Below are positions 1 to 8,871 of a stretch of 9,345 nt of DNA, piece by piece. The stretch spans positions 1 through 9,345 of the forward strand of contig CAZEFM010000122.1 of assembly GCA_964511575.1 (NCBI GenBank), written 5' to 3'. Under the pieces are notes generated by a model. It searched no databases. It worked only from the letters and a program-made list of their open reading frames with translations, and had not been told where the DNA came from. The stretch is from CALKHT01 sp964511575. Its GTDB lineage: Bacteria > Planctomycetota > Phycisphaerae > Phycisphaerales > Phycisphaeraceae. Made by a program: the position numbers and the translations under genes. The stretch's first letter is position 1, and each line of letters starts with the position of its first letter.

Positions 1-2
1 AC

Positions 3-2249
3 CGCGACATCATCCTCATCGCCACCGCCGACCTGAACCGCATGATCACCGCGATGCTGAAGCAGGTGGGCGACCGCGTGAAAGCACTGGTGCACGCCCC
101 GGCATCGGAGGCGGCATCGTTCGATGCGTTGGGCGGCCTGCTGGTCGATGCGTGGGACATGCGCCCGCTGCCGATCGCCGACACGATGCTGCGGGTGGTC
201 GATCAACCGCGCGACCAGGCGTACGAAGTGGTACGCGTATTAAGCGAACTGCAACCGTCGGGAGGGGAGGCGTCCACCCGTGCGGCCGATGAGGTGACGG
301 TGGGGTTGGGCGACGATACCCTGGGGCCAACGGTTGAGCGAACGCTTGAGTTGGTTGGTGTGCCGGCCCGTCATGCAGCGGGACGAAGCGCTTCGGTGTC
401 ATCGCCGGTGCTGCTGCTGCGCGCGGTGGCGCGCTTCGTGGCCGGAGGCTGGCGATTCGATGATTTCGCGGCGCTGCTGCGCCATCCCGACCTGGAGCGG
501 TTGCTCGCAAGCAAGCTCGGCCCGATCGACGACGCCCGCCATCATTGGCTGACGCTGCTGGACCGGTACGCCACGCAGACCTTGCAGCGACGACTTACGG
601 GCGCCTGGCTCGGCGATGAAACGGTCAGTGGGCCGATGAAGCGGCTGTTCGACGCTGTCATGCAACTGCTTCCCGCGAATGCTGATCGTCGCCTGCCGCT
701 GCCTGAATGGTCGGAGCCGATCGGACGGATGCTGGCGACCATTTACGACCAGCCACTGCACCGCCACGACGAAACCGAAGGTCCGTTGGTGCGCGTGCTG
801 CAGATGATCGGCGATGCGCTGCGCGAATCGGCCCAGTTATCGCCCACGGCAGCGATTGTTCCGCACGTCACCTTCGCGCAGGCCATCGAATTGCTGCTCA
901 ATCAGGTGGGCCGTCAGCCCGTGCCCTCCGAGTCAAGCGGCGGGGCGGTGGAGTTGCTCGGCTGGCTGGAACTGCAACTGGACGATGCGCCAGTGCTGAT
1001 TGTCACAGGGTTCAATGAAGGTGCGATTCCACAAAGCCGCACGGCCGACATGTTCCTGCCCGATGCCGTGCGTCGTACGTTGGGATTAGCTGACAACCGC
1101 CGTCGTCTGGCACGCGATCGCATGACGCTCGAGGCGATTCTCCGTTCCCGGCCGCACGTGACGCTGATCAGCGGTCGGCGCAGTGTCGCGGGCGATCCGC
1201 TCAAACCCAGCCGATTGCTGCTGCTCGAAGAGCCGGCTGCCTTGGCGCAGCGCATGGAGCGGTTCTACACCCCCTCATCATCGGCGGGGGATGTGCACGC
1301 GGCACTCCTTTCACCGGGCGACCGCAGCGCGTTTGTCATCCCGCCGCCGCAACGCGATGCGCCGATGCTCGACAAGCTGCGCGTGACCGCGTTTCGCGAC
1401 TACCTGGCGTGTCCGTACCGCTTCTACCTCAAGCACATCCTGAAGCTGGCGGGCATTGACGATCATCTGGTGGAACTCGACGGTGCGAGCTTCGGCAATC
1501 TTGCGCACGACACACTCAGCGCGTTCGGCAAAAGCGATGAGGCGACGTCGACGGATCCGGCCCGCATCGCCGCGTCTCTCGATGATGCGTTGGATCGACT
1601 CGTCGTTCGACGGTACGGCAGGCAGCCGGGAGTGGCGGTCGTATTGCAGCGTGAGCAGTTACGCCATCGTCTGCGTCACTTCGCGCATTGGCAGGCAGCG
1701 CAGACCGCGGCCGGCTGGCGCATCATGAACGAATACATCGAGCACGACTTCGAAGCAACGCTCGATGTGGAAGGCACGCCGTTCACCATCACCGGACGCA
1801 TCGATCGCATTGACCTGCACGATCAACACGGCTACCGGGTGATCGATTACAAGACCGCCGACACGCCCAACCCGCCGGATCGCATGCATCGCAAGGGACC
1901 GCGCGACGATAAGGAATGGATCGATCTGCAACTGCCGCTGTATCACCTGCTCACCGCCGCGGCGGGACTGACGGGTGACACGCGGCTGGGCTACGTCCAA
2001 CTGCCCAAGGATGTCACGCGCATTGAGTTCGACGAAGCGCCGTGGAACGAATCTGAACTTGCCGAGGCGATCGCGTTGGCGCACACCATCGTGAGCAACA
2101 TCCGCGCGGGGGTGTTCTGGAGTCCGGCTGCGCCCCCGGCGTATGAAGATGATTTCGCGGCGATCTGCATGGATGCGTGCATGGGTCGCGAAGAGGCGAT
2201 TGCACGGGTATCCAGCCAACTCGGCTTCGGGGAAGGGGGGATGCAATGA
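3..2249 (+). CDS. addB: AddB-like helicase/nuclease subunit, 5' partial
   Basis: The reading frame is open to the left edge (first full codon at 3), so the N-terminus is missing. Residues here are counted from the first Met, at 42. The central part resembles the inactive-helicase body of AddB/RecC-like proteins: a GFNEGAIP segment, then FLPD and LGLADNRRRLARD near residues 325-365. The C-terminus is a PD-(D/E)XK nuclease (PDDEXK_1 type): CPYRFYL at Cys457, GNLAHD with His489, GRIDRID with Asp588 and Asp591, the catalytic D-x-K of VIDYKT (Asp602, Lys604), and QLPLY (Gln630, Tyr634). The active site looks complete. In the family this subunit pairs with AddA to resect double-strand breaks and cuts one strand. 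Only two Cys follow near the end (Cys709, Cys713), so the usual four-Cys iron-sulfur staple looks incomplete. The gene overlaps addA by four bases. The family call is firm; AddB rather than another RecB-like nuclease is inferred from the partner gene. Confidence 0.85.
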   Translation, partial: RDIILIATADLNRMITAMLKQVGDRVKALVHAPASEAASFDALGGLLVDAWDMRPLPIADTMLRVVDQPRDQAYEVVRVLSELQPSGGEASTRAADEVTVGLGDDTLGPTVERTLELVGVPARHAAGRSASVSSPVLLLRAVARFVAGGWRFDDFAALLRHPDLERLLASKLGPIDDARHHWLTLLDRYATQTLQRRLTGAWLGDETVSGPMKRLFDAVMQLLPANADRRLPLPEWSEPIGRMLATIYDQPLHRHDETEGPLVRVLQMIGDALRESAQLSPTAAIVPHVTFAQAIELLLNQVGRQPVPSESSGGAVELLGWLELQLDDAPVLIVTGFNEGAIPQSRTADMFLPDAVRRTLGLADNRRRLARDRMTLEAILRSRPHVTLISGRRSVAGDPLKPSRLLLLEEPAALAQRMERFYTPSSSAGDVHAALLSPGDRSAFVIPPPQRDAPMLDKLRVTAFRDYLACPYRFYLKHILKLAGIDDHLVELDGASFGNLAHDTLSAFGKSDEATSTDPARIAASLDDALDRLVVRRYGRQPGVAVVLQREQLRHRLRHFAHWQAAQTAAGWRIMNEYIEHDFEATLDVEGTPFTITGRIDRIDLHDQHGYRVIDYKTADTPNPPDRMHRKGPRDDKEWIDLQLPLYHLLTAAAGLTGDTRLGYVQLPKDVTRIEFDEAPWNESELAEAIALAHTIVSNIRAGVFWSPAAPPAYEDDFAAICMDACMGREEAIARVSSQLGFGEGGMQ
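2230..2249 (+). promoter_or_regulatory. addA ribosome binding site and ATGA start/stop overlap
   Basis: A purine-rich GGAAGGGGGG (2231-2240) ends five bases before ATG 2246. The upstream gene ends ATG CAA TGA, its TGA at 2247-2249 lying inside the addA start. This arrangement decides the addA start and suggests translational coupling, which would keep the two subunits in balance. Confidence 0.7.
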
Positions 2250-5200
2250 GCGTGAAGCCACCCGTGTCGCCGCCCACCGACCCGGTTCATCTGGTCATCC
2301 GCGCATCGGCGGGGTCGGGCAAGACGTTCACGCTCAGCAGCCGCTACCTCAAACTGCTGATGCGCGGCGCACGCCCGCAGCAGATCCTGGCGACGACGTT
2401 TACACGCAAGGCGGCGGATGAAATATTAAGCCGCGTGTTGCTGCGCGCTGCGCGCGGCGCTCGGGATGAAGCCGGTGCGCGGCAGCTCGCATCGGAATTG
2501 CGGTTAACGACCGTCGGACTGGACGAAGCGCGACGGGTGCTGGTGCAACTCGTCAGTTCGCTGCATGCGGTATCGGTGTCGACGATCGACAGCTTCTTCA
2601 ATCGTATTGCGCAGAGCTTTCAGTATGAGCTGGATCTTCCCGCCGATGCGGTGATGATCGCTCCGAGCGATCCACAGGCGATTCAACTGCGGGCTCAAGC
2701 GATCGAGGCGATGCTCGCCGATGACGATCCGCATGTGCTGGTGGAACTGTTGCGGCGGCTGCATCACGACAAGGCGCAGCGCAGCGTAACATCGGCGATC
2801 GATGGCATCGTCCGCGAGTTGTACGACGTCTACCGATTGTCGCCCAGCGCTTCGGCGTGGTCGGTGCTGGAAACGCCGCCAACGCTATCTGCCGAGCAGA
2901 TCGTCGATGCGTTGCAGGAGTTCCTCGCCGTTGTGACCGAGGCACCGGAAAGCGTCTGGGGCGCACGGCTGGGAAAGGCGCTGGTGACGCTCGCCCAGGT
3001 CGCCGTGCGACACGACTGGGAAACCTTTGCCGGCCACACCATCGTCAAGTCACTGGCAACGGGTGATGGTACTTATTACGGCAAGCCGTTGCCCGATCAA
3101 GTGGCGCAGGCGCTGCGACCGCTGGTGGTGCACGCGCAGGCGACACTGGTGGCGAACGTTGCGCATCGCACACGGGCTTTGCATGATCTTTTGCAGCGGT
3201 TCGATGGGCATTTCTCGCGGTTGCGTCAGGAGCGGCGCGTGCAGCTCTTCTCTGATCTGCCATTGAAGATCGGCCACCAACTCCTGCAAAGCGACGGTGA
3301 GCCTTCGGATGTGCTGCAGGAAATCTACTATCGGCTGGATGGTCAGGTGCAGCATCTGATGCTCGATGAGTTTCAGGACACGAGCATCGAGCAGTGGCAG
3401 GTGCTTCGTCCCTTCGCGCAGGAGATCTGTGCGCATGGGGACGGTGACTTCGGCAGCCGAACGTTCTTCTGCGTCGGCGATGTGAAACAGGCGATTTACG
3501 GATGGCGCGGCGGATGCGCGGAACTGTTCGCGCAGGTTGAGCACGACCTCTATCTGGACGAGAAGTCTCGTGCAAAGCTGAATAAGAGCTATCGTTCATC
3601 GCAGGTGGTGCTGGATGTCGCGAACCGTGTGTTCAGCGACATGGCATCCGCCGCACCGCTGGCGGAGCATCAGGAAGCGGTAGCGCGATGGGAAGAGGGG
3701 TTCAGTACGCACTCCGCTGCACGCACCGAAACGCCGGGTTACGTTGAGTTCGTCACGTCGACCGCGCCAAGTGATGACGATGCCTCTGCCACAGCAAACA
3801 GCGACGATGCTGAAGACACATCGGGCGATCCGCATCTGGTGTTCACGGCCGCGAAAATCGCCGAACTGGCGCAAGCCGCGCCCGGACGATCGATCGGCGT
3901 GCTCGTTCGCACCAACGCGACGGTGAACCGGTTGATCTATCACCTGCGAAAGCATCGGCTGCCCGTCAGCGGCGAGGGCGGCAACCTGATCACCGATGAT
4001 CCCGCGGTGAACGTCGTGCTGTCGGCACTGACGCTGGCGGATCATCCGGGGCACAGTGCGGCGGCGTTTCACGTGCTCGCCTCGCCGCTGGCGAACGTGG
4101 TGGGGCTTCGCTCCTGGCGCGAAGCCGATGTGGCGGACGTGGCGCGGCAGATTCGACGCGATCTGGTGACGCATGGGTACGCCGCCCTCATCGCGCGGTG
4201 GGTTCGTGCGCTGGCACCCGCCTGCGATCAACGCAGCGTGGTGCGACTGACGCAACTGGTCGAACTGGCGGACCGGTATGACCCGGCCATGACGCTGCGC
4301 ACACGCGATTTCGTCGACTACATCAAGGCTACGCCCGTGGAGGAAACCAACGCCGCCAACATTCGCGTGATGACGGTGCATCGTTCCAAGGGGTTGGAGT
4401 TCGACATCGTGGTGATGCCGGAGCTTGAGCCACTGCTCGCCCAGGTACACAAGCAGGCGGTGTGGACGTACCGCAAGGAGGCAACACAGCCGCCCGCAGC
4501 GGTATTTGCCGTGTCCAATCGGCAGTTGCGGGAGATGATTGAGCCGTACTGCCCGACCTACCGCGCTGCCTATGAGCAGGAACTCGCACGACGGTTGCAC
4601 GATGATCTGTGTGCGCTGTACGTGGGCATGACCCGGCCGCGCCACGCCCTGCACCTCATCGCCGAACCATTGCGGGCCACACGCAGCGGATTGAGCGCTC
4701 GCGGTCTGCGCAATCTCAGTTGCTCGGCGATTCTGCGCGATCGGTTGGAAATCGTCAACGAAACCACAGCGGGCAACGAAGTGCTCTTCACTCACGGCGA
4801 TCCGCACTGGTATCGCAACATGCCAGCGGCGGCTGAACCGAAGCCCGAAGCGGACAAGCCTTCGGAACCGCTGCGTCTATCCCTGCCGCGCGGTGCATCG
4901 GCCAGGCGTTCATGGCCTCGCGTCAGTCCATCGTCGTTGGAGGGGCAGGGCAGGGTGAGGGCTGCCGACCTGCTGGCGACGCAAACGTCAATGGGCAGGC
5001 AGCGCGGCAGCGTCATTCATCGCCTTTTCGAAACGCTTGAGTGGCTGGAGCAGGGCGTCGCCGACGATGCGACGTTGCGCCAGGCCGCCTGCCAGCCCAA
5101 CGAAACGATGGACGATGCGTGGCTCGGTGAACAGATCGCCCAGTTTCGACAGATGCTCGCGCAGCCGAGCGTGGTTGAAGCGTTGTCACGGCCAACGCTC

Positions 5201-5533
5201 GACACGGCCGAAACGGCTGACCTGTGGCGTGAACGGGCGTTTGCCGTCCGATTGGACGATCGTCTGCTGCGTGGCACGTTTGATCGTGTGACCGTGGTGT
5301 ACCGCGATGCGAAGCCGGTGCGGGCGCGCCTGATCGACTTCAAATCCGATCGCCCTGACAGCAACGGCGGATTTGACGAAGCGATCGAGCAGTATCGTCC
5401 GCAGATCGCCGCCTACCGCAGAGCACTGGCGACGATGTTGCGGCTTCCGGCGCATGCAATCGTTGCGCAATTGCTCTTCGTCAGCACGGGGACGCTGGTC
5501 GACATTCCCGCCGAAGGCTCCGAGCTTTCGTAA
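2246..5533 (+). CDS. addA: AddA-like UvrD-family helicase-nuclease
   Basis: A 1095-residue SF1A helicase with a C-terminal nuclease, slightly shorter than typical AddA (about 1150-1250). Helicase motifs occur in order: Walker A ASAGSGKT (20-27), motif Ia TTFTRKAADE (50-59), Walker B DEFQD (374-378), motif III GDVKQAIYGWRG (411-422), motif IV NKSYRSS (446-452), motif V VMTVHRSKGLEF (708-719), and motif VI YVGMTRPRH with Arg797. The nuclease domain has His925 (GSVIHR), Asp1013 (GTFDR), Asp1031 and Lys1033 (IDFKSD), and Gln1053/Tyr1057 (QIAAY), so both domains should be active. An acidic, Asp/Ser/Ala-rich stretch at about 505-530 looks like a disordered linker. The start chosen is ATG 2246, which overlaps the upstream stop (ATGA) and has GGAAGGGGGG five bases before it. 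An in-frame ATG at 2177 lies inside addB and is less likely. The protein should unwind DNA ends with its AddB partner and degrade a strand, loading ends for RecA repair. Confidence 0.92.
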   Translation: MSVKPPVSPPTDPVHLVIRASAGSGKTFTLSSRYLKLLMRGARPQQILATTFTRKAADEILSRVLLRAARGARDEAGARQLASELRLTTVGLDEARRVLVQLVSSLHAVSVSTIDSFFNRIAQSFQYELDLPADAVMIAPSDPQAIQLRAQAIEAMLADDDPHVLVELLRRLHHDKAQRSVTSAIDGIVRELYDVYRLSPSASAWSVLETPPTLSAEQIVDALQEFLAVVTEAPESVWGARLGKALVTLAQVAVRHDWETFAGHTIVKSLATGDGTYYGKPLPDQVAQALRPLVVHAQATLVANVAHRTRALHDLLQRFDGHFSRLRQERRVQLFSDLPLKIGHQLLQSDGEPSDVLQEIYYRLDGQVQHLMLDEFQDTSIEQWQVLRPFAQEICAHGDGDFGSRTFFCVGDVKQAIYGWRGGCAELFAQVEHDLYLDEKSRAKLNKSYRSSQVVLDVANRVFSDMASAAPLAEHQEAVARWEEGFSTHSAARTETPGYVEFVTSTAPSDDDASATANSDDAEDTSGDPHLVFTAAKIAELAQAAPGRSIGVLVRTNATVNRLIYHLRKHRLPVSGEGGNLITDDPAVNVVLSALTLADHPGHSAAAFHVLASPLANVVGLRSWREADVADVARQIRRDLVTHGYAALIARWVRALAPACDQRSVVRLTQLVELADRYDPAMTLRTRDFVDYIKATPVEETNAANIRVMTVHRSKGLEFDIVVMPELEPLLAQVHKQAVWTYRKEATQPPAAVFAVSNRQLREMIEPYCPTYRAAYEQELARRLHDDLCALYVGMTRPRHALHLIAEPLRATRSGLSARGLRNLSCSAILRDRLEIVNETTAGNEVLFTHGDPHWYRNMPAAAEPKPEADKPSEPLRLSLPRGASARRSWPRVSPSSLEGQGRVRAADLLATQTSMGRQRGSVIHRLFETLEWLEQGVADDATLRQAACQPNETMDDAWLGEQIAQFRQMLAQPSVVEALSRPTLDTAETADLWRERAFAVRLDDRLLRGTFDRVTVVYRDAKPVRARLIDFKSDRPDSNGGFDEAIEQYRPQIAAYRRALATMLRLPAHAIVAQLLFVSTGTLVDIPAEGSELS

Positions 5534-5682
5534 ATCCGATATTGCCGACAAGACGGTGCGACGCACACATCGGGCGACCACCGACCGTCCGACACGCTGC
5601 TTCACCGAGGCGCGATCCGTACCACGTGGCACCTAGAGTGACGCGTTCACGGCAAAGGCCGTGGACCGCGGGAAACGTCGAA
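5534..5682 (+). other. Spacer between addA and the AI-2E gene
   Basis: This stretch codes for no recognisable protein, although a frame from TTG 5542 is open through it into the next gene. Two small structures are visible. One is an 8-base palindrome CCACGTGG at 5622-5629. The other is a perfect 6-bp hairpin, CACGGC-AAAG-GCCGTG, at 5648-5663, which ends 19 bases before the chosen start of the next gene. No T-run follows the hairpin, so it is not a standard terminator. I found no convincing -35/-10 pair, so it is open whether the next gene has its own promoter or is read from the addBA operon. Confidence 0.4.
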
Positions 5683-6909
5683 GTGCCATCCGTTCAAGGT
5701 GAAAGGCAGCAGCGGCTGCACGAGTTCGCGCTGCTCGTGCTGATCGCCATCAGCATCGTCATCGCCGCGGTGCTGCTGATGCTGTTTCTGTGGCACGCCG
5801 TCTGGGTGCTGATGATCATCTTCGCGGGGGTGCTGCTGGCGGTAGCATTGCGCGCGTTGGCCGATCTGCTTGGCAAGGCGACGGGGCTGTCCAACGGCTG
5901 GGCGCTGGCGGCGGTGCTGGTGCTGCTCGGCGCGATCGGCATCGGCGGGGGCATGCTCGCGGCAGCACCGGTCACCGAGCAGGTGGGTGAACTCGTCCGT
6001 CGTCTGCCCGAATCGATCCAAACCGTTCGCGAATGGCTCAGCCAATACCAATGGGGCCGATGGCTGCTCTACTGGTCGCCGCCCGTTGAGATGGTCGAAA
6101 AGGAGATGCCCAACATCGTCAACCAGGCGACGGGCGTTCTCTACAGCACCATCGGTGCGGTCGCCGCAGCGGTCATCATCCTCTTCGTCGGGTTGTACCT
6201 CGCCGCCGATGTGAAGCTGTATACCAACGGCGTGCTGCGGCTCGTGCCCCTGGGCTATCGGCCGCGCATGGCGGAGATCCTCGGTTCGTTGGGCATCACG
6301 CTCCGACGCTGGCTGCTGGGGCAGTTCATCACGATGACGTTCGTCGGCGTCCTCACCTTCGTGGGGTTATGGCTGCTGGATGTGCCATTGGCGTTCATTC
6401 TGGCGCTGCTGGCGTTTGTGCTCGAGTTCGTGCCCAACTTCGGGCCGATCATCGCCGCCGTTCCCGCGGTGCTCATCGCTTTCGTGCAAAGCCCGGAACT
6501 GGGGCTTTGGGTGCTCGCGCTCTACTTCGTCATTCAGCAGGCGGAAAGCTACCTCGTGACGCCGTTGATCCAACGGCAGGCCGTCTCACTGCCACCGGCA
6601 TTGACGATCACCGCTCAGGTGCTGCTGGGCATTCTCGTTGGGCCGATCGGTCTCCTGTTGGCAACACCGCTCACGGCCGTCGTCGTGGTCCTCGTGAAGA
6701 TGCTCTACGTGGAGGATGCGCTGGGCGACCGCATCGACACCCCACAACTCGAACTTACCGAGGAACAGATCCCTGAACTGCCGAAACCGGAAACCGATGA
6801 TGAGGCATCGGAAAAACGTCGCGAGCGGCAGGCCAGACAGGCTGAGCAAAAACGCAAACAGGAACGCATCGAACGTGAACTTGAGAGCGACGACAACCGC
6901 AACGCATGA
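5683..6909 (+). CDS. AI-2E family transporter (TqsA/PerM/YdiK-type)
   Basis: A polytopic inner-membrane protein of about 408 residues. Two hydrophobic segments at about 15-37 and 40-60 and a third at about 72-95 are followed by a soluble stretch (about 96-150), another membrane segment (GAVAAAVIILFVGLYLAAD), and a C-terminal membrane block. Family landmarks are LLGQF (211-215), EFVPNFGPIIAAVP (248-261) and QQAESYLVTPL (285-295), all typical of the AI-2E/UPF0118 family. Members have been linked to autoinducer-2 export (TqsA) and, in others, to Na+/H+ antiport or unknown substrates, so the substrate cannot be read here. After the last membrane segment a charged, Glu/Lys/Arg-rich tail of about 60 residues looks helical or coiled-coil and cytoplasmic. 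The start GTG 5683 has GGGA nine bases upstream and sits just before the first membrane segment. Alternatives are GTG 5638 and 5626; the TTG at 5542 would add an Arg-rich, non-family leader and is unlikely. Confidence 0.88.
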   Translation: MPSVQGERQQRLHEFALLVLIAISIVIAAVLLMLFLWHAVWVLMIIFAGVLLAVALRALADLLGKATGLSNGWALAAVLVLLGAIGIGGGMLAAAPVTEQVGELVRRLPESIQTVREWLSQYQWGRWLLYWSPPVEMVEKEMPNIVNQATGVLYSTIGAVAAAVIILFVGLYLAADVKLYTNGVLRLVPLGYRPRMAEILGSLGITLRRWLLGQFITMTFVGVLTFVGLWLLDVPLAFILALLAFVLEFVPNFGPIIAAVPAVLIAFVQSPELGLWVLALYFVIQQAESYLVTPLIQRQAVSLPPALTITAQVLLGILVGPIGLLLATPLTAVVVVLVKMLYVEDALGDRIDTPQLELTEEQIPELPKPETDDEASEKRRERQARQAEQKRKQERIERELESDDNRNA

Positions 6910-6942
6910 ATCATGTCGGCATCATCTTTCTCAACGTCGGAA

Positions 6943-7009
6943 TAAAAAACGTGGCGACCGGGTGGCGGCGGCCCGAACTGGCGCCGCACGCGTACCTGAT
7001 CACCACGTT
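6943..7009 (-). terminator. Possible branched terminator of the catalase gene
   Basis: Read on the - strand just after the catalase stop, CCACGTT at 6954-6948 can pair with AACGTGG at 7009-7003 (7 bp). The stem is followed at once by a T-run, which includes the last two stem bases and ends at 6944. The enclosed 48 bases contain a second stem, GCGGCG (6965-6970) with CGCCGC (6982-6987). The whole could fold as a branched hairpin plus U-tract. For the converging + strand AI-2E transcript the same folds exist but lack a T-run. The loop is long, so this is only a plausible Rho-independent terminator. Confidence 0.35.
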
Positions 7010-7057
7010 GGTGGTTTGGCGGATCGTTATGCCACGACCCGATTTTGTCTTAACGCA

Positions 7058-8558
<1,501 letters not shown>

Positions 8559-8567
8559 GAAAAGTGA

Positions 8568-8572
8568 CTCCT
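8568..8572 (-). promoter_or_regulatory. Catalase ribosome binding site
   Basis: AGGAG on the - strand, nine bases before the ATG at 8558. It supports that start and rules out the overlapping frame that begins at 8743 as the real gene. Confidence 0.8.
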
Positions 8573-8598
8573 GTAAAACGCTCGGTCCCGTCCTATGG

Positions 8599-8614
8599 GG
8601 GTTCCCCTGAACCC
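8599..8614 (-). promoter_or_regulatory. Hairpin/palindrome near the catalase transcript start
   Basis: A perfect inverted repeat, GGGTTC-CCCT-GAACCC on the + strand, lies just downstream of the predicted catalase transcription start (about 8617). In the mRNA it would form a 6-bp hairpin close to the 5' end, about 40 bases before the ribosome binding site. It could stabilise the transcript or be an operator for a repressor. Its structure is seen; its role is inferred. Confidence 0.35.
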
Positions 8615-8623
8615 GAACCCTTC

Positions 8624-8652
8624 AGTATCAGCCCCTACCGGGCGAAGGTCAA
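8624..8652 (-). promoter_or_regulatory. Catalase sigma70-type promoter
   Basis: On the - strand, TTGACC (8652-8647) and GATACT (8629-8624) are separated by exactly 17 bases. They match the -35 consensus at five of six positions and the -10 at four of six. Transcription should start near 8617, giving a leader of about 59 bases before the ATG. An imperfect palindrome, TCAAATATTGA (8649-8659), overlaps the -35 element and might be an operator. Confidence 0.6.
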
Positions 8653-8670
8653 ATATTGAGCGAGGAGGGA

Positions 8671-8698
8671 TTTCGGATTGCGAATGTTTCGATTGCGA
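8671..8698. repeat. Tandem direct repeat upstream of the catalase promoter
   Basis: TTTCGGATTGCGA (8671-8683) and TTTCGATTGCGA (8687-8698) are near-identical, differing by one G; their GATTGCGA cores are 15 bases apart. A third, partial core, GATTGCGG, occurs at 8719-8726. Relative to the predicted catalase start the pair lies at about -54 to -81, where activator sites often sit. GCGAAT (8680-8685) and ATTCGC (8698-8703) also form an inverted pair across the second copy. I do not recognise the motif as a known OxyR, PerR or Fur box. Confidence 0.5.
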
Positions 8699-8837
8699 TT
8701 CGCCGAGCAGCGGGGGGCGATTGCGGCGTATGGGCACGTTCAAGCCGCCGCGCTGCCTGTCGATGCGTCGTTCAACGCGATGTCACCCCCCCCTGGGGGC
8801 CTACCTCGTGTCGTGGCGCGTAAATCCTTATGTCTCC
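8699..8837. other. Poorly coding stretch with a C/G hairpin
   Basis: A + strand frame is open across this region, but its translation is irregular and does not look like protein. The clearest structure is a run of eight C (8786-8793), a T, and five G (8795-8799), able to form a 5-bp hairpin. The run follows ATGTCA, and the block from 8777 recurs at 8858. I see no recognised gene, RNA or promoter here. Confidence 0.4.
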
Positions 8838-8871
8838 ATGTGTTCGGTTGATTTCTGGCAATGTCACCCCC
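8777..8871. repeat. Dispersed 14-base direct repeat (two copies)
   Basis: GCGATGTCACCCCC (8777-8790) and GCAATGTCACCCCC (8858-8871) match at 13 of 14 positions, with starts 81 bases apart. Only the first copy continues into the C/G hairpin. This could be the trace of a REP-like or other small repeat element, or simply a duplicated stretch. Confidence 0.45.

Noticed and set aside
2177..2245. Earlier ATG for addA
   Set aside because: It would overlap addB by more than 70 bases and add a non-conserved leader, while ATG 2246 has a strong ribosome binding site and the classic ATGA overlap.
3596..4807. A 403-codon open frame on the - strand, opposite addA
   Set aside because: It lies wholly inside a clear helicase gene, its translation is rich in His, Arg, Gln and Cys with no recognisable domain, and it is a typical shadow frame of GC-rich coding DNA.
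5542..5682. N-terminal extension of the AI-2E protein from a TTG codon
   Set aside because: The added 47 residues are rich in Arg, Pro and His, unlike the family, and have no ribosome binding site; GTG 5683 just before the first membrane segment fits better.
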